NCBI RefSeq assembly: GCF_051020765.1
Contig: NW_027469106.1
Span: 62,001-126,000 of the forward strand
Direction of reading: 5' to 3'
From: Lasioglossum baleicum
Lineage: Eukaryota > Arthropoda > Insecta > Hymenoptera > Halictidae
DNA: 64,000 nt
Shown here piece after piece: positions 1-9,746 of this stretch. The notes beneath the pieces were generated by a model. The model saw nothing but the letters and a program-made list of their open reading frames with translations. It was not told where the DNA came from and searched no databases. The position numbers and the translations under genes were made by a program. The first letter of the stretch is position 1, and every line of letters begins with the position of its first letter.

Positions 1-13
1 AGGTTTTGTGGGA

Positions 14-25
14 TGCGCATGCGCA
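14..25. promoter_or_regulatory. NRF1-consensus palindrome in unit B (type example)
   Basis: TGCGCATGCGCA, positions 12-23 of unit B, is a perfect 12-bp palindrome and fits the NRF1 consensus YGCGCAYGCGCR at every position. Most of the about 534 full B units have it. The ATGTGCAG variant breaks it, the CATACGCAG variant weakens it, and the GGGACGCGCATG variant still fits. B' carries only half a site. NRF1 binding is known to be blocked by CpG methylation, so occupancy is uncertain, and a tandem repeat can match by chance. This annotates sequence form only. Confidence 0.45.
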
Positions 26-161
26 GGTTTTGTGGGATGCGCATGCGCAGATTTCTTGGGATGCGCATGCGCAGGTTTTTTGGGATGCGCATGGCTAGTC
101 GAGCAAAAACACGTGCGAGAGGATGCATCCCGCAGGCTAGTCGAGTAAAAACACTTGCGAG

Positions 162-276
162 GTTTCGTGGGATGCGCATGCGCAGGTTTCGTGGGATGCG
201 CATGCGCAGGTTTTGTGGGATGCGCATGCGCAGATTTCTTGGGATGCGCATGCGCAGGTTTTTTGGGATGCGCATG
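162..276. repeat. B-unit run, 4 full units + B' (type example of unit B)
   Basis: 115 bp, made of 24-bp units at 162, 186, 210 and 234 and a 19-bp B' at 258-276. Unit heads in order are GTTTCGTGGG, GTTTCGTGGG, GTTTTGTGGG, ATTTCTTGGG and GTTTTTTGGG. Each full unit ends in ATGCGCATGCGCAG; B' stops at GCGCATG and joins GCTAG of the next A unit. B runs in this window are 43, 67, 91, 115 or 139 bp long (1 to 5 full units plus B'), except where a T tract has expanded. Confidence 0.95.
163..179. other. CENP-B-box-like string in GTTTCG-type B units (type example)
   Basis: TTTCGTGGGATGCGCAT agrees with the 17-bp CENP-B box YTTCGTTGGAARCGGGA at 12 positions, and with seven of the nine essential bases (TTCG, A and CG match; the last two G of CGGG are C and A). 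About 80 B units in about 40 runs have it, always as the first two units of a run. Two essential mismatches mean binding by CENP-B is not expected without proof. Other B units have TTTTG at the CpG position and match less well. Confidence 0.25.
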
Positions 277-292
277 GCTAGTCGAGCAAATA

Positions 293-298
293 CACGTG
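293..298. promoter_or_regulatory. CACGTG E-box in unit A (type example)
   Basis: Positions 17-22 of unit A form the palindromic E-box CACGTG, the core site of bHLH-ZIP factors such as USF and MYC/MAX in animals and of bHLH and bZIP factors elsewhere. It recurs every 42 bp in most A units. It is lost in the ACGAGCG, ACACTTGCG and ACACCTGCG variants. A six-base site is weak evidence, and there is no gene nearby for it to control. Confidence 0.25.
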
Positions 299-846
299 CG
301 AGAGGATGCATCCCGCAGGCTAGTCGAGTAAAAACACGTGCGAGAGGATGCATCCTGCAGGCTAGTCGAGTAAAAACACGAGCGAGAGGATGCATCCCGC
401 AGGCTAGTCGAGTAAAAACACGTGCGAGAGGATGCATCCCGCAGGCTAGTCGAGTAAAAACACGTGCAAGAGGATGCTTCCCGCAGGCTAGTCGAGTAAA
501 AACACGTGCGAGAGGATGCATCCCGCAGGCTAGTCGAGTAAAAACACGTGCGAGAGGATGCATCCCGCAGGCTAGTCGAGTAAAAACACGTGCGAGAGGA
601 TGCATCCCGCAGGCTAGTCGAGTAAAAACACGTGCGAGAGGATGCATCCCGCAGGCTAGTGGAGTAAAAACACGTGCGAGAGGATGCATCCCGCAGGCTA
701 GTCGAATAAAAACACGTGCGAGACGATGCATCCCGCAGCCTAGACGAGTAAAAACACGTGCGAGAGGATGCATCCCGCAGGCTAGTCGAGTAGAAACACG
801 TGCAAGAGGATGCTTCCCGCAGGCTAGTCGAGTAAAAACACGTGCG

Positions 847-849
847 TGA
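847..849 (+). other. Recurrent TGA-creating variant in unit A (first of 17)
   Basis: GCGAGAGG is changed to GCGTGAGG, placing TGA in the one plus frame otherwise free of stops. Other T positions: 2206, 7108, 8467, 14425, 15784, 19816, 28817, 30991, 33146, 35811, 38015, 47016, 49190, 51345, 54010 and 56214. It always lies in the same local order (GTAGAAACACG then GCAAGAGGATGCTTCCC before it). It is an inherited higher-order marker and not a functional stop. Confidence 0.9.
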
Positions 850-1200
850 GGATGCATCCCGCAGGCTAGTCGAGTAAAAACACGTGCGAGAGGATGCTTC
901 CCGCAGGCTAGTCGAGTAAAAACACGTGCGAGAGGATGCATCCCGCATGCTAGTCGAGTAAAAACACGTGCAAGAGGATGCTTCCCGCAGGCTAGTCGAG
1001 TAAAAACACGTGCGAGAGGATGCATCCCGCAGGCTAGTCGAGCAAAAACACGTGCGAGAGGATGCATCCCGCAGGCTAGTCGAGCAAAAACACGTGCGAG
1101 AGGATGCATCCTGCAGGCTAGTCGAGTAAAAACACGTGCGAGAGGATGCATCCCGCAGGCTAGTCGAGTAAAAACACGTGCGAGAGTATGCATCCCGCAG

Positions 1201-1226
1201 GCTAGTCGAGTAAAAACACTTGCGAG
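1201..1226. repeat. A' partial unit, the A-to-B junction (type example)
   Basis: This is the first 26 bp of an A unit, ending in GCGAG, followed directly by a B unit starting GTTTCGTGGG. Every A-to-B switch I traced breaks at this same base. This example carries ACACTTGCGAG in place of ACACGTGCGAG, which destroys the E-box. That variant is found in the A' that precedes B runs starting with two GTTTCGTGGG units. Confidence 0.93.
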
Positions 1227-1971
1227 GTTTCGTGGGATGCGCATGCGCAGGTTTCGTGGGATGCGCATGCGCAGGTTTTTTGGGATGCGCATGGCTAGTC
1301 GAGCAAATACACGTGCGAGAGGATGCATCCCGCAGGGTAGTCGAGTAAAAACACGTGCGAGAGGATGCATCCCGCAGGCTAGTCGAGTAAAAACACGTGC
1401 AAGAGGATGCATCCCGCAGGCTAGTCGAGTAAAAACACGTGCGAGGTTTTGTGGGATGCGCATGCGCAGGTTTTGTGGGATGCGCATGCGCAGGTTTTTT
1501 GGGATGCGCATGTGCAGGTTTTTTGGGATGCGCATGGCTAGTCGAGCAAAAACACGTGCGAGAGGATGCATCCCGCAGGCTAGTCGAGTGAAAACACGTG
1601 CGAGAGGATGCTTCCCGCAGGCTAGTCGAGTAAAAACACGTGCGAGAGGATGCATCCCGCAGGCTAGTGGAGTAAAAACACGAGCGAGAGGATGCATCCC
1701 GCAGGCTAGTCGAGTAAAAACACGTGCGAGAGGATGCATCCCGCAGGCTAGTCGAGTAAAAACACGTGCAAGAGGATGCTTCCCGCAGGCTAGTCGAGTA
1801 AAAACACGTGCGAGAGGATGCATCCCGCAGGCTAGTCGAGTAAAAACACTTGCGAGGTTTCGTGGGATGCGCATGCGCAGGTTTCGTGGGATGCGCATGC
1901 GCAGGTTTTGTGGGATGCGCATGCGCAGATTTCTTGGGATGCGCATGCGCAGGTTTTTTGGGATGCGCATG

Positions 1972-2601
1972 GCTAGTCGAGCAAATACACGTGCGAGAGG
2001 ATGCATCCCGCAGGCTAGTCGAGTAAAAACACGTGCGAGAGGATGCATCCTGCAGGCTAGTCGAGTAAAAACACGAGCGAGAGGATGCATCCCGCAGGCT
2101 AGTCGAGTAAAAACACGTGCGAGAGGATGCATCCCGCAGGCTAGTCGAGTAGAAACACGTGCAAGAGGATGCTTCCCGCAGGCTAGTCGAGTAAAAACAC
2201 GTGCGTGAGGATGCATCCCGCAGGCTAGTCGAGTAAAAACACGTGCGAGAGGATGCTTCCCGCAGGCTAGTCGAGTAAAAACACGTGCGAGAGGATGCAT
2301 CCCGCATGCTAGTCGAGTAAAAACACGTGCAAGAGGATGCTTCCCGCAGGCTAGTCGAGTAAAAACACGTGCGAGAGGATGCATCCCGCAGGCTAGTCGA
2401 GCAAAAACACGTGCGAGAGGATGCATCCCGCAGGCTAGTCGAGCAAAAACACGTGCGAGAGGATGCATCCCGCAGGCTAGTCGAGTAAAAACACGTGCGA
2501 GAGGATGCATCCTGCAGGCTAGTCGAGTAAAAACACGTGCGAGAGGATGCATCCCGCAGGCTAGTCGAGTAAAAACACGTGCGAGAGTATGCATCCCGCA
2601 G
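1972..2601. repeat. 15-unit A run (H-type)
   Basis: 630 bp, with the GCGTGAGG variant at 2206. It behaves as a shortened form of the 22-unit run: the units from the first GCAAGAGG unit through CCTAGACGAG are missing. The same 15-unit run occurs at 8233-8862, 15550-16179 and 19582-20211, always after a five-part B run and before a 67-bp B run. Confidence 0.9.
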
Positions 2602-5600
2602 GCTAGTCGAGTAAAAACACTTGCGAGGTTTCGTGGGATGCGCATGCGCAGGTTTCGTGGGATGCGCATGCGCAGGTTTTTTGGGATGCGCATGGCTAGT
2701 CGAGCAAATACACGTGCGAGAGGATGCATCCCGCAGGGTAGTCGAGTAAAAACACGTGCAAGAGGATGCTTCCCGCAGGCTAGTCGAGTAAAAACACGTG
2801 CGAGAGGATGCATCCCGCAGGCTAGTCGAGCAAAAACACGTGCGAGAGGATGCATCCCGCAGGCTAGTCGAGCAAAAACACGTGCGAGAGGATGCATCCC
2901 GCAGGCTAGTCGAGTAAAAACACGTGCGAGAGGATGCATCCTGCAGGCTAGTCGAGTAAAAACACGTGCGAGAGGATGCATCCCGCAGGCTAGTCGAGTA
3001 AAAACACGTGCGAGAGTATGCATCCCGCAGGCTAGTCGAGTAAAAACACTTGCGAGGTTTCGTGGGATGCGCATGCGCAGGTTTCGTGGGATGCGCATGC
3101 GCAGGTTTTTTGGGATGCGCATGGCTAGTCGAGCAAATACACGTGCGAGAGGATGCATCCCGCAGGGTAGTCGAGTAAAAACACGTGCGAGAGGATGCAT
3201 CCCGCAGGCTAGTCGAGTAAAAACACGTGCAAGAGGATGCTTCCCGCAGGCTAGTCGAGTAAAAACACGTGCGAGGTTTTGTGGGATGCGCATGCGCAGG
3301 TTTTGTGGGATGCGCATGCGCAGATTTTTTGGGATGCGCATGCGCAGGTTTTTTGGGATGCGCATGGCTAGTCGAGCAAAAACACGTGCGAGAGGATGCA
3401 TCCCGCAGGCTAGTCGAGTAAAAACACGTGCGAGAGGATGCATCCCGCAGGCTAGTCGAGTAAAAACACGTGCGAGAGGATGCATCCCGCAGGCTAGTGG
3501 AGTAAAAACACGTGCGAGAGGATGCATCCCGCAGGCTAGTCGAATAAAAACACGTGCGAGACGATGCATCCCGCAGCCTAGACGAGTAAAAACACGTGCG
3601 AGAGGATGCATCCCGCAGGCTAGTCGAGTAAAAACACGTGCGAGAGGATGCATCCCGCAGGCTAGTCGAGTAAAAACACGTGCGAGAGGATGCATCCCGC
3701 AGGCTAGTAGAGTAAAAACACGTGCGAGGTTTTGTGGGATGCGCATGCGCAGGTTTTGTGGGATGCGCATGCGCAGGTTTTTTGGGATGCGCATGTGCAG
3801 GTTTTTTGGGATGCGCATGGCTAGTCGAGCAAAAACACGTGCGAGAGGATGCATCCCGCAGGCTAGTCGAGTGAAAACACGTGCGAGAGGATGCATCCCG
3901 CAGACTAGTCGAGTAAAAACACGTGCGAGGTTTTGTGGGATGCGCATACGCAGGTTTTGTGGGATGCGCATGCGCAGGTTTATTGGGATGCGCATGCGCA
4001 GGTTTTTTGGGATGCGCATGGCTAGTCGAGCAAAAACACGTGCGAGAGGATGCATCCCGCAGGCTAGTCGAGTAAAAACACGTGCGAGAGGATGCATCCC
4101 GCAGGCTAGTCGAGTAAAAACACGTGCGAGGTTTTGTGGGATGCGCATGCGCAGGTTTTGTGGGATGCGCATGCGCAGGTTTTTTGGGATGCGCATGTGC
4201 AGGTTTTTTGGGATGCGCATGGCTAGTCGAGCAAAAACACGTGCGAGAGGATGCATCCCGCAGGCTAGTCGAGTGAAAACACGTGCGAGAGGATGCTTCC
4301 CGCAGGCTAGTCGAGTAAAAACACGTGCGAGAGGATGCATCCCGCAGGCTAGTGGAGTAAAAACACGTGCGAGAGGATGCATCCCGCAGGCTAGTCGAAT
4401 AAAAACACGTGCGAGACGATGCATCCCGCAGCCTAGACGAGTAAAAACACGTGCGAGAGGATGCATCCCGCAGGCTAGTCGAGCAAAACCACGTGCGAGA
4501 GGATGCATCCCGCAGGCTAGTCGAGTAAAAACACGTGCGAGAGGATGCATCCTGCAGGCTAGTCGAGTAAAAACACGAGCGAGAGGATGCATCCCGCAGG
4601 CTAGTCGAGTAAAAACACGTGCGAGAGGATGCATCCCGCAGGCTAGTCGAGTAAAAACACGTGCAAGAGGATGCTTCCCGCAGGCTAGTCGAGTAAAAAC
4701 ACGTGCGAGAGGATGCATCCCGCAGGCTAGTCGAGTAAAAACACGTGCGAGAGGATGCTTCCCGCAGGCTAGTCGAGTAAAAACACGTGCGAAAGGATGC
4801 ATCCCGCAGGCTAGTCGAGCACAAACACGTGCGAGGTTTTGTGGGATGCGCATGCGCAGGTTTTGTGGGATGCGCATGCGCAGGTTTTGTGGGATGCGCA
4901 TGCGCAGATTTTTTGGGATGCGCATGCGCAGGTTTTTTGGGATGCGCATGGCTAGTCGAGCAAAAACACGTGCGAGAGGATGCATCCCGCAGGGTAGTCG
5001 AGTAAAAACACGTGCGAGAGGATGCATCCCGCAGGCTAGTCGAGTAAAAACACGTGCGAGAGGATGCATCCCGCAGGCTAGTGGAGTAAAAACACGTGCG
5101 AGAGGATGCATCCCGCAGGCTAGTCGAATAAAAACACGTGCGAGACGATGCATCCCGCAGCCTAGACGAGTAAAAACACGTGCGAGAGGATGCATCCCGC
5201 AGGCTAGTCGAGTAAAAACACGTGCGAGAGGATGCATCCCGCAGGCTAGTCGAGTAAAAACACGTGCGAGAGGATGCATCCCGCAGGCTAGTCGAGTAAA
5301 AACACGTGCGAGGTTTTGTGGGATGCGCATGCGCAGGTTTTTTGGGATGCGCATGTGCAGGTTTTTTGGGATGCGCATGGCTAGTCGAGCAAAAACACGT
5401 GCGAGAGGATGCATCCCGCAGGCTAGTCGAGTAAAAATACGTGCGAGGTTTTGTGGGATGCGCATACGCAGGTTTTGTGGGATGCGCATGCGCAGGTTTT
5501 TTGGGATGCGCATGCGCAGGTTTTTTGGGATGCGCATGCGCAGGTTTTTTGGGATGCGCATGGCTAGTCGAGCAAAAACACGTGCGAGAGGATGCATCCC

Positions 5601-6537
5601 GCAGGGTAGTCGAGTAAAAACACGTGCGAGAGGATGCATCCCGCAGGCTAGTCGAGTAAAAACACGTGCGAGAGGATGCATCCCGCAGGCTAGTCGAGCA
5701 AAAACACGTGCGAGAGGATGCATCCCGCAGGCTAGTCGAGTAAAAACACGTGCGAGAGGATGCATCCCGCAGGCTAGTCGAGCACAAACACGTGCGAGGT
5801 TTTGTGGGATGCGCATGCGCAGGTTTTGTGGGATGCGCATGCGCAGATTTTTTGGGACGCGCATGCGCAGGTTTTTTGGGATGCGCATGGCTAGTCGAGC
5901 AAAAACACGTGCGAGAGGATGCATCCCGCAGGCTAGTCGAGTAAAAACACGTGCGAGGTTTTGTGGGATGCGCATGCGCAGGTTTTTTGGGATGCGCATG
6001 CCTAGTCGAGCAAAAACACGTGCGAGAGGATGCATCCCGCAGGCTAGTCGAGTAAAAACACGTGCGAAAGGATGCATCCCGCAGGCTAGTCGAGCACAAA
6101 CACGTGCGAGGTTTTGTGGGATGCGCATGCGCAGGTTTTGTGGGATGCGCATGCGCAGATTTTTTGGGACGCGCATGCGCAGGTTTTTTGGGATGCGCAT
6201 GGCTAGTCGAGCAAAAACACGTGCGAGAGGATGCATCCCGCAGGCTAGTCGAGTAAAAACACGTGCGAGGTTTTGTGGGATGCGCATGCGCAGGTTTTTT
6301 GGGATGCGCATGCGCAGGTTTTTTGGGATGCGCATGCCTAGGCGAGCAAAAACACGTGCGAGAGGATGCATCCCGCAGGCTAGTCGAGTAAAAACACGTG
6401 CGAAAGGATGCATCCCGCAGGCTAGTCGAGCACAAACACGTGCGAGGTTTTGTGGGATGCGCATGCGCAGGTTTTGTGGGATGCGCATGCGCAGATTTTT
6501 TGGGACGCGCATGCGCAGGTTTTTTGGGATGCGCATG

Positions 6538-7461
6538 GCTAGTCGAGCAAATACACGTGCGAGAGGATGCATCCCGCAGGCTAGTCGAGTAAAAACACGT
6601 GCGAGAGGATGCATCCTGCAGGCTAGTCGAGTAAAAACACGAGCGAGAGGATGCATCCCGCAGGCTAGTCGAGTAAAAACACGTGCGAGAGGATGCATCC
6701 CGCAGGCTAGTCGAGTAAAAACACGTGCAAGAGGATGCTTCCCGCAGGCTAGTCGAGTAAAAACACGTGCGAGAGGATGCATCCCGCAGGCTAGTCGAGT
6801 AAAAACACGTGCGAGAGGATGCATCCCGCAGGCTAGTCGAGTAAAAACACGTGCGAGAGGATGCATCCCGCAGGCTAGTCGAGTAAAAACACGTGCGAGA
6901 GGATGCATCCCGCAGGCTAGTGGAGTAAAAACACGTGCGAGAGGATGCATCCCGCAGGCTAGTCGAATAAAAACACGTGCGAGACGATGCATCCCGCAGC
7001 CTAGACGAGTAAAAACACGTGCGAGAGGATGCATCCCGCAGGCTAGTCGAGTAGAAACACGTGCAAGAGGATGCTTCCCGCAGGCTAGTCGAGTAAAAAC
7101 ACGTGCGTGAGGATGCATCCCGCAGGCTAGTCGAGTAAAAACACGTGCGAGAGGATGCTTCCCGCAGGCTAGTCGAGTAAAAACACGTGCGAGAGGATGC
7201 ATCCCGCATGCTAGTCGAGTAAAAACACGTGCAAGAGGATGCTTCCCGCAGGCTAGTCGAGTAAAAACACGTGCGAGAGGATGCATCCCGCAGGCTAGTC
7301 GAGCAAAAACACGTGCGAGAGGATGCATCCCGCAGGCTAGTCGAGCAAAAACACGTGCGAGAGGATGCATCCTGCAGGCTAGTCGAGTAAAAACACGTGC
7401 GAGAGGATGCATCCCGCAGGCTAGTCGAGTAAAAACACGTGCGAGAGTATGCATCCCGCAG
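6538..7461. repeat. 22-unit A run of H2
   Basis: Same length (924 bp) and variant order as 277-1200, including the TGA-creating GCGTGAGG unit (T at 7108) and the GAGAGTATG unit just before A'. It begins H2 and marks the 6,261-bp step from H1. Confidence 0.92.
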
Positions 7462-8888
7462 GCTAGTCGAGTAAAAACACTTGCGAGGTTTCGTGGGATG
7501 CGCATGCGCAGGTTTCGTGGGATGCGCATGCGCAGGTTTTTTGGGATGCGCATGGCTAGTCGAGCAAATACACGTGCGAGAGGATGCATCCCGCAGGGTA
7601 GTCGAGTAAAAACACGTGCGAGAGGATGCATCCCGCAGGCTAGTCGAGTAAAAACACGTGCAAGAGGATGCATCCCGCAGGCTAGTCGAGTAAAAACACG
7701 TGCGAGGTTTTGTGGGATGCGCATGCGCAGGTTTTGTGGGATGCGCATGCGCAGGTTTTTTGGGATGCGCATGTGCAGGTTTTTTGGGATGCGCATGGCT
7801 AGTCGAGCAAAAACACGTGCGAGAGGATGCATCCCGCAGGCTAGTCGAGTGAAAACACGTGCGAGAGGATGCTTCCCGCAGGCTAGTCGAGTAAAAACAC
7901 GTGCGAGAGGATGCATCCCGCAGGCTAGTGGAGTAAAAACACGAGCGAGAGGATGCATCCCGCAGGCTAGTCGAGTAAAAACACGTGCGAGAGGATGCAT
8001 CCCGCAGGCTAGTCGAGTAAAAACACGTGCAAGAGGATGCTTCCCGCAGGCTAGTCGAGTAAAAACACGTGCGAGAGGATGCATCCCGCAGGCTAGTCGA
8101 GTAAAAACACTTGCGAGGTTTCGTGGGATGCGCATGCGCAGGTTTCGTGGGATGCGCATGCGCAGGTTTTGTGGGATGCGCATGCGCAGATTTCTTGGGA
8201 TGCGCATGCGCAGGTTTTTTGGGATGCGCATGGCTAGTCGAGCAAATACACGTGCGAGAGGATGCATCCCGCAGGCTAGTCGAGTAAAAACACGTGCGAG
8301 AGGATGCATCCTGCAGGCTAGTCGAGTAAAAACACGAGCGAGAGGATGCATCCCGTAGGCTAGTCGAGTAAAAACACGTGCGAGAGGATGCATCCCGCAG
8401 GCTAGTCGAGTAGAAACACGTGCAAGAGGATGCTTCCCGCAGGCTAGTCGAGTAAAAACACGTGCGTGAGGATGCATCCCGCAGGCTAGTCGAGTAAAAA
8501 CACGTGCGAGAGGATGCTTCCCGCAGGCTAGTCGAGTAAAAACACGTGCGAGAGGATGCATCCCGCATGCTAGTCGAGTAAAAACACGTGCAAGAGGATG
8601 CTTCCCGCAGGCTAGTCGAGTAAAAACACGTGCGAGAGGATGCATCCCGCAGGCTAGTCGAGCAAAAACACGTGCGAGAGGATGCATCCCGCAGGCTAGT
8701 CGAGCAAAAACACGTGCGAGAGGATGCATCCCGCAGGCTAGTCGAGTAAAAACACGTGCGAGAGGATGCATCCTGCAGGCTAGTCGAGTAAAAACACGTG
8801 CGAGAGGATGCATCCCGCAGGCTAGTCGAGTAAAAACACGTGCGAGAGTATGCATCCCGCAGGCTAGTCGAGTAAAAACACTTGCGAG

Positions 8889-9746
8889 GTTTCGTGGGAT
8901 GCGCATGCGCAGGTTTCGTGGGATGCGCATGCGCAGGTTTTTTGGGATGCGCATGGCTAGTCGAGCAAATACACGTGCGAGAGGATGCATCCCGCAGGGT
9001 AGTCGAGTAAAAACACGTGCAAGAGGATGCTTCCCGCAGGCTAGTCGAGTAAAAACACGTGCGAGAGGATGCATCCCGCAGGCTAGTCGAGCAAAAACAC
9101 GTGCGAGAGGATGCATCCCGCAGGCTAGTCGAGCAAAAACACGTGCGAGAGGATGCATCCCGCAGGCTAGTCGAGTAAAAACACGTGCGAGAGGATGCAT
9201 CCTGCAGGCTAGTCGAGTAAAAACACGTGCGAGAGGATGCATCCCGCAGGCTAGTCGAGTAAAAACACGTGCGAGAGTATGCATCCCGCAGGCTAGTCGA
9301 GTAAAAACACTTGCGAGGTTTCGTGGGATGCGCATGCGCAGGTTTCGTGGGATGCGCATGCGCAGGTTTTTTGGGATGCGCATGGCTAGTCGAGCAAATA
9401 CACGTGCGAGAGGATGCATCCCGCAGGGTAGTCGAGTAAAAACACGTGCAAGAGGATGCTTCCCGCAGGCTAGTCGAGTAAAAACACGTGCGAGAGGATG
9501 CATCCCGCAGGCTAGTCGAGCAAAAACACGTGCGAGAGGATGCATCCCGCAGGCTAGTCGAGCAAAAACACGTGCGAGAGGATGCATCCCGCAGGCTAGT
9601 CGAGTAAAAACACGTGCGAGAGGATGCATCCTGCAGGCTAGTCGAGTAAAAACACGTGCGAGAGGATGCATCCCGCAGGCTAGTCGAGTAAAAACACGTG
9701 CGAGAGTATGCATCCCGCAGGCTAGTCGAGTAAAAACACTTGCGAG
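8889..9746. repeat. 429-bp tandem duplication in H2
   Basis: Two adjacent 429-bp segments, 8889-9317 and 9318-9746. Each is a 67-bp B run, an 8-unit A run and A'. H1 has the segment once (2628-3056), S1 once (20238-20666) and H3 twice (16206-17063). This dates the duplication to after H1 and H2 separated and before H3 was copied from H2. It is the signature of unequal exchange. Confidence 0.9.

Larger units (their letters stand above)
1..276. repeat. Tail of a preceding higher-order copy
   Basis: Contains a B run already in progress (3-93; 3 full units + B'), one A unit (94-135), A' (136-161) and the B run at 162-276. The pattern B run, single A unit, A' with CTTGCGAG, then a five-part B run, followed by a 22-unit A run, recurs at 27973-28246 and 32302-32575. 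The window therefore probably opens inside a copy of the block seen near 28 and 32 kb. Confidence 0.7.
277..1200. repeat. A-unit run, 22 x 42 bp (type example of unit A)
   Basis: Exactly 924 bp, or 22 units. Within a unit (position 1 = G of GCTAG): GCTAGTCGAG at 1-10, A5 at 12-16, CACGTG at 17-22, GGATGCATCC at 28-37 and CGCAG at 38-42. The partial unit A' is positions 1-26. Variants seen here include CAAATACACG in the first unit (277), CCTGCAGG at about 354-361, ACGAGCGAG near 378, GCAAGAGGATGCTTCCC units, GTGGAG, CGAATA, CCTAGACGAG and GCGTGAGG (T at 847). The same ordered set recurs at 6538-7461 and 13855-14778, and related 22-unit runs occur at 28247-29170 and 32576-33499, so the run is a fixed higher-order block and not random homogenisation. 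Confidence 0.95.
277..6537. repeat. Higher-order repeat copy H1, 6,261 bp
   Basis: Runs from one 22-unit A run to the next. B runs begin at 1227, 1446, 1857, 2628, 3057, 3276, 3729, 3930, 4131, 4836, 5313, 5448, 5799, 5958, 6111, 6270 and 6447. The A runs between them contain 22, 3, 7, 15, 8, 3, 8, 2, 2, 14, 8, 1, 5, 1, 2, 1 and 2 full units. Special blocks include the GTTTATTGGG unit in the run at 3930 and the SpeI-type ACTAGT created in the A' unit at 3904. The part 1857-6269 matches the start of S1 (19467-23921) at an offset of 17,610, rising to 17,652 after one extra A unit in S1. Confidence 0.88.

Noticed and set aside
163..179. Calling the GTTTCG B units true CENP-B boxes
   Set aside because: Two of nine essential bases are wrong in every copy. 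It is kept as a low-confidence resemblance only.
293..298. Budding-yeast centromere element CDEI at the CACGTG of unit A
   Set aside because: CDEI needs RTCACRTG, but the base before CACGTG is A. There is no AT-rich CDEII or CDEIII, and point centromeres are not satellite arrays.
4787..5005. Many 62-72-codon plus-strand open frames in the second frame
   Set aside because: They exist only where the GAGCAA or GAGCACAA variant replaces GAGTAA, removing the usual TAA. They are shadows of the repeat and not small genes.
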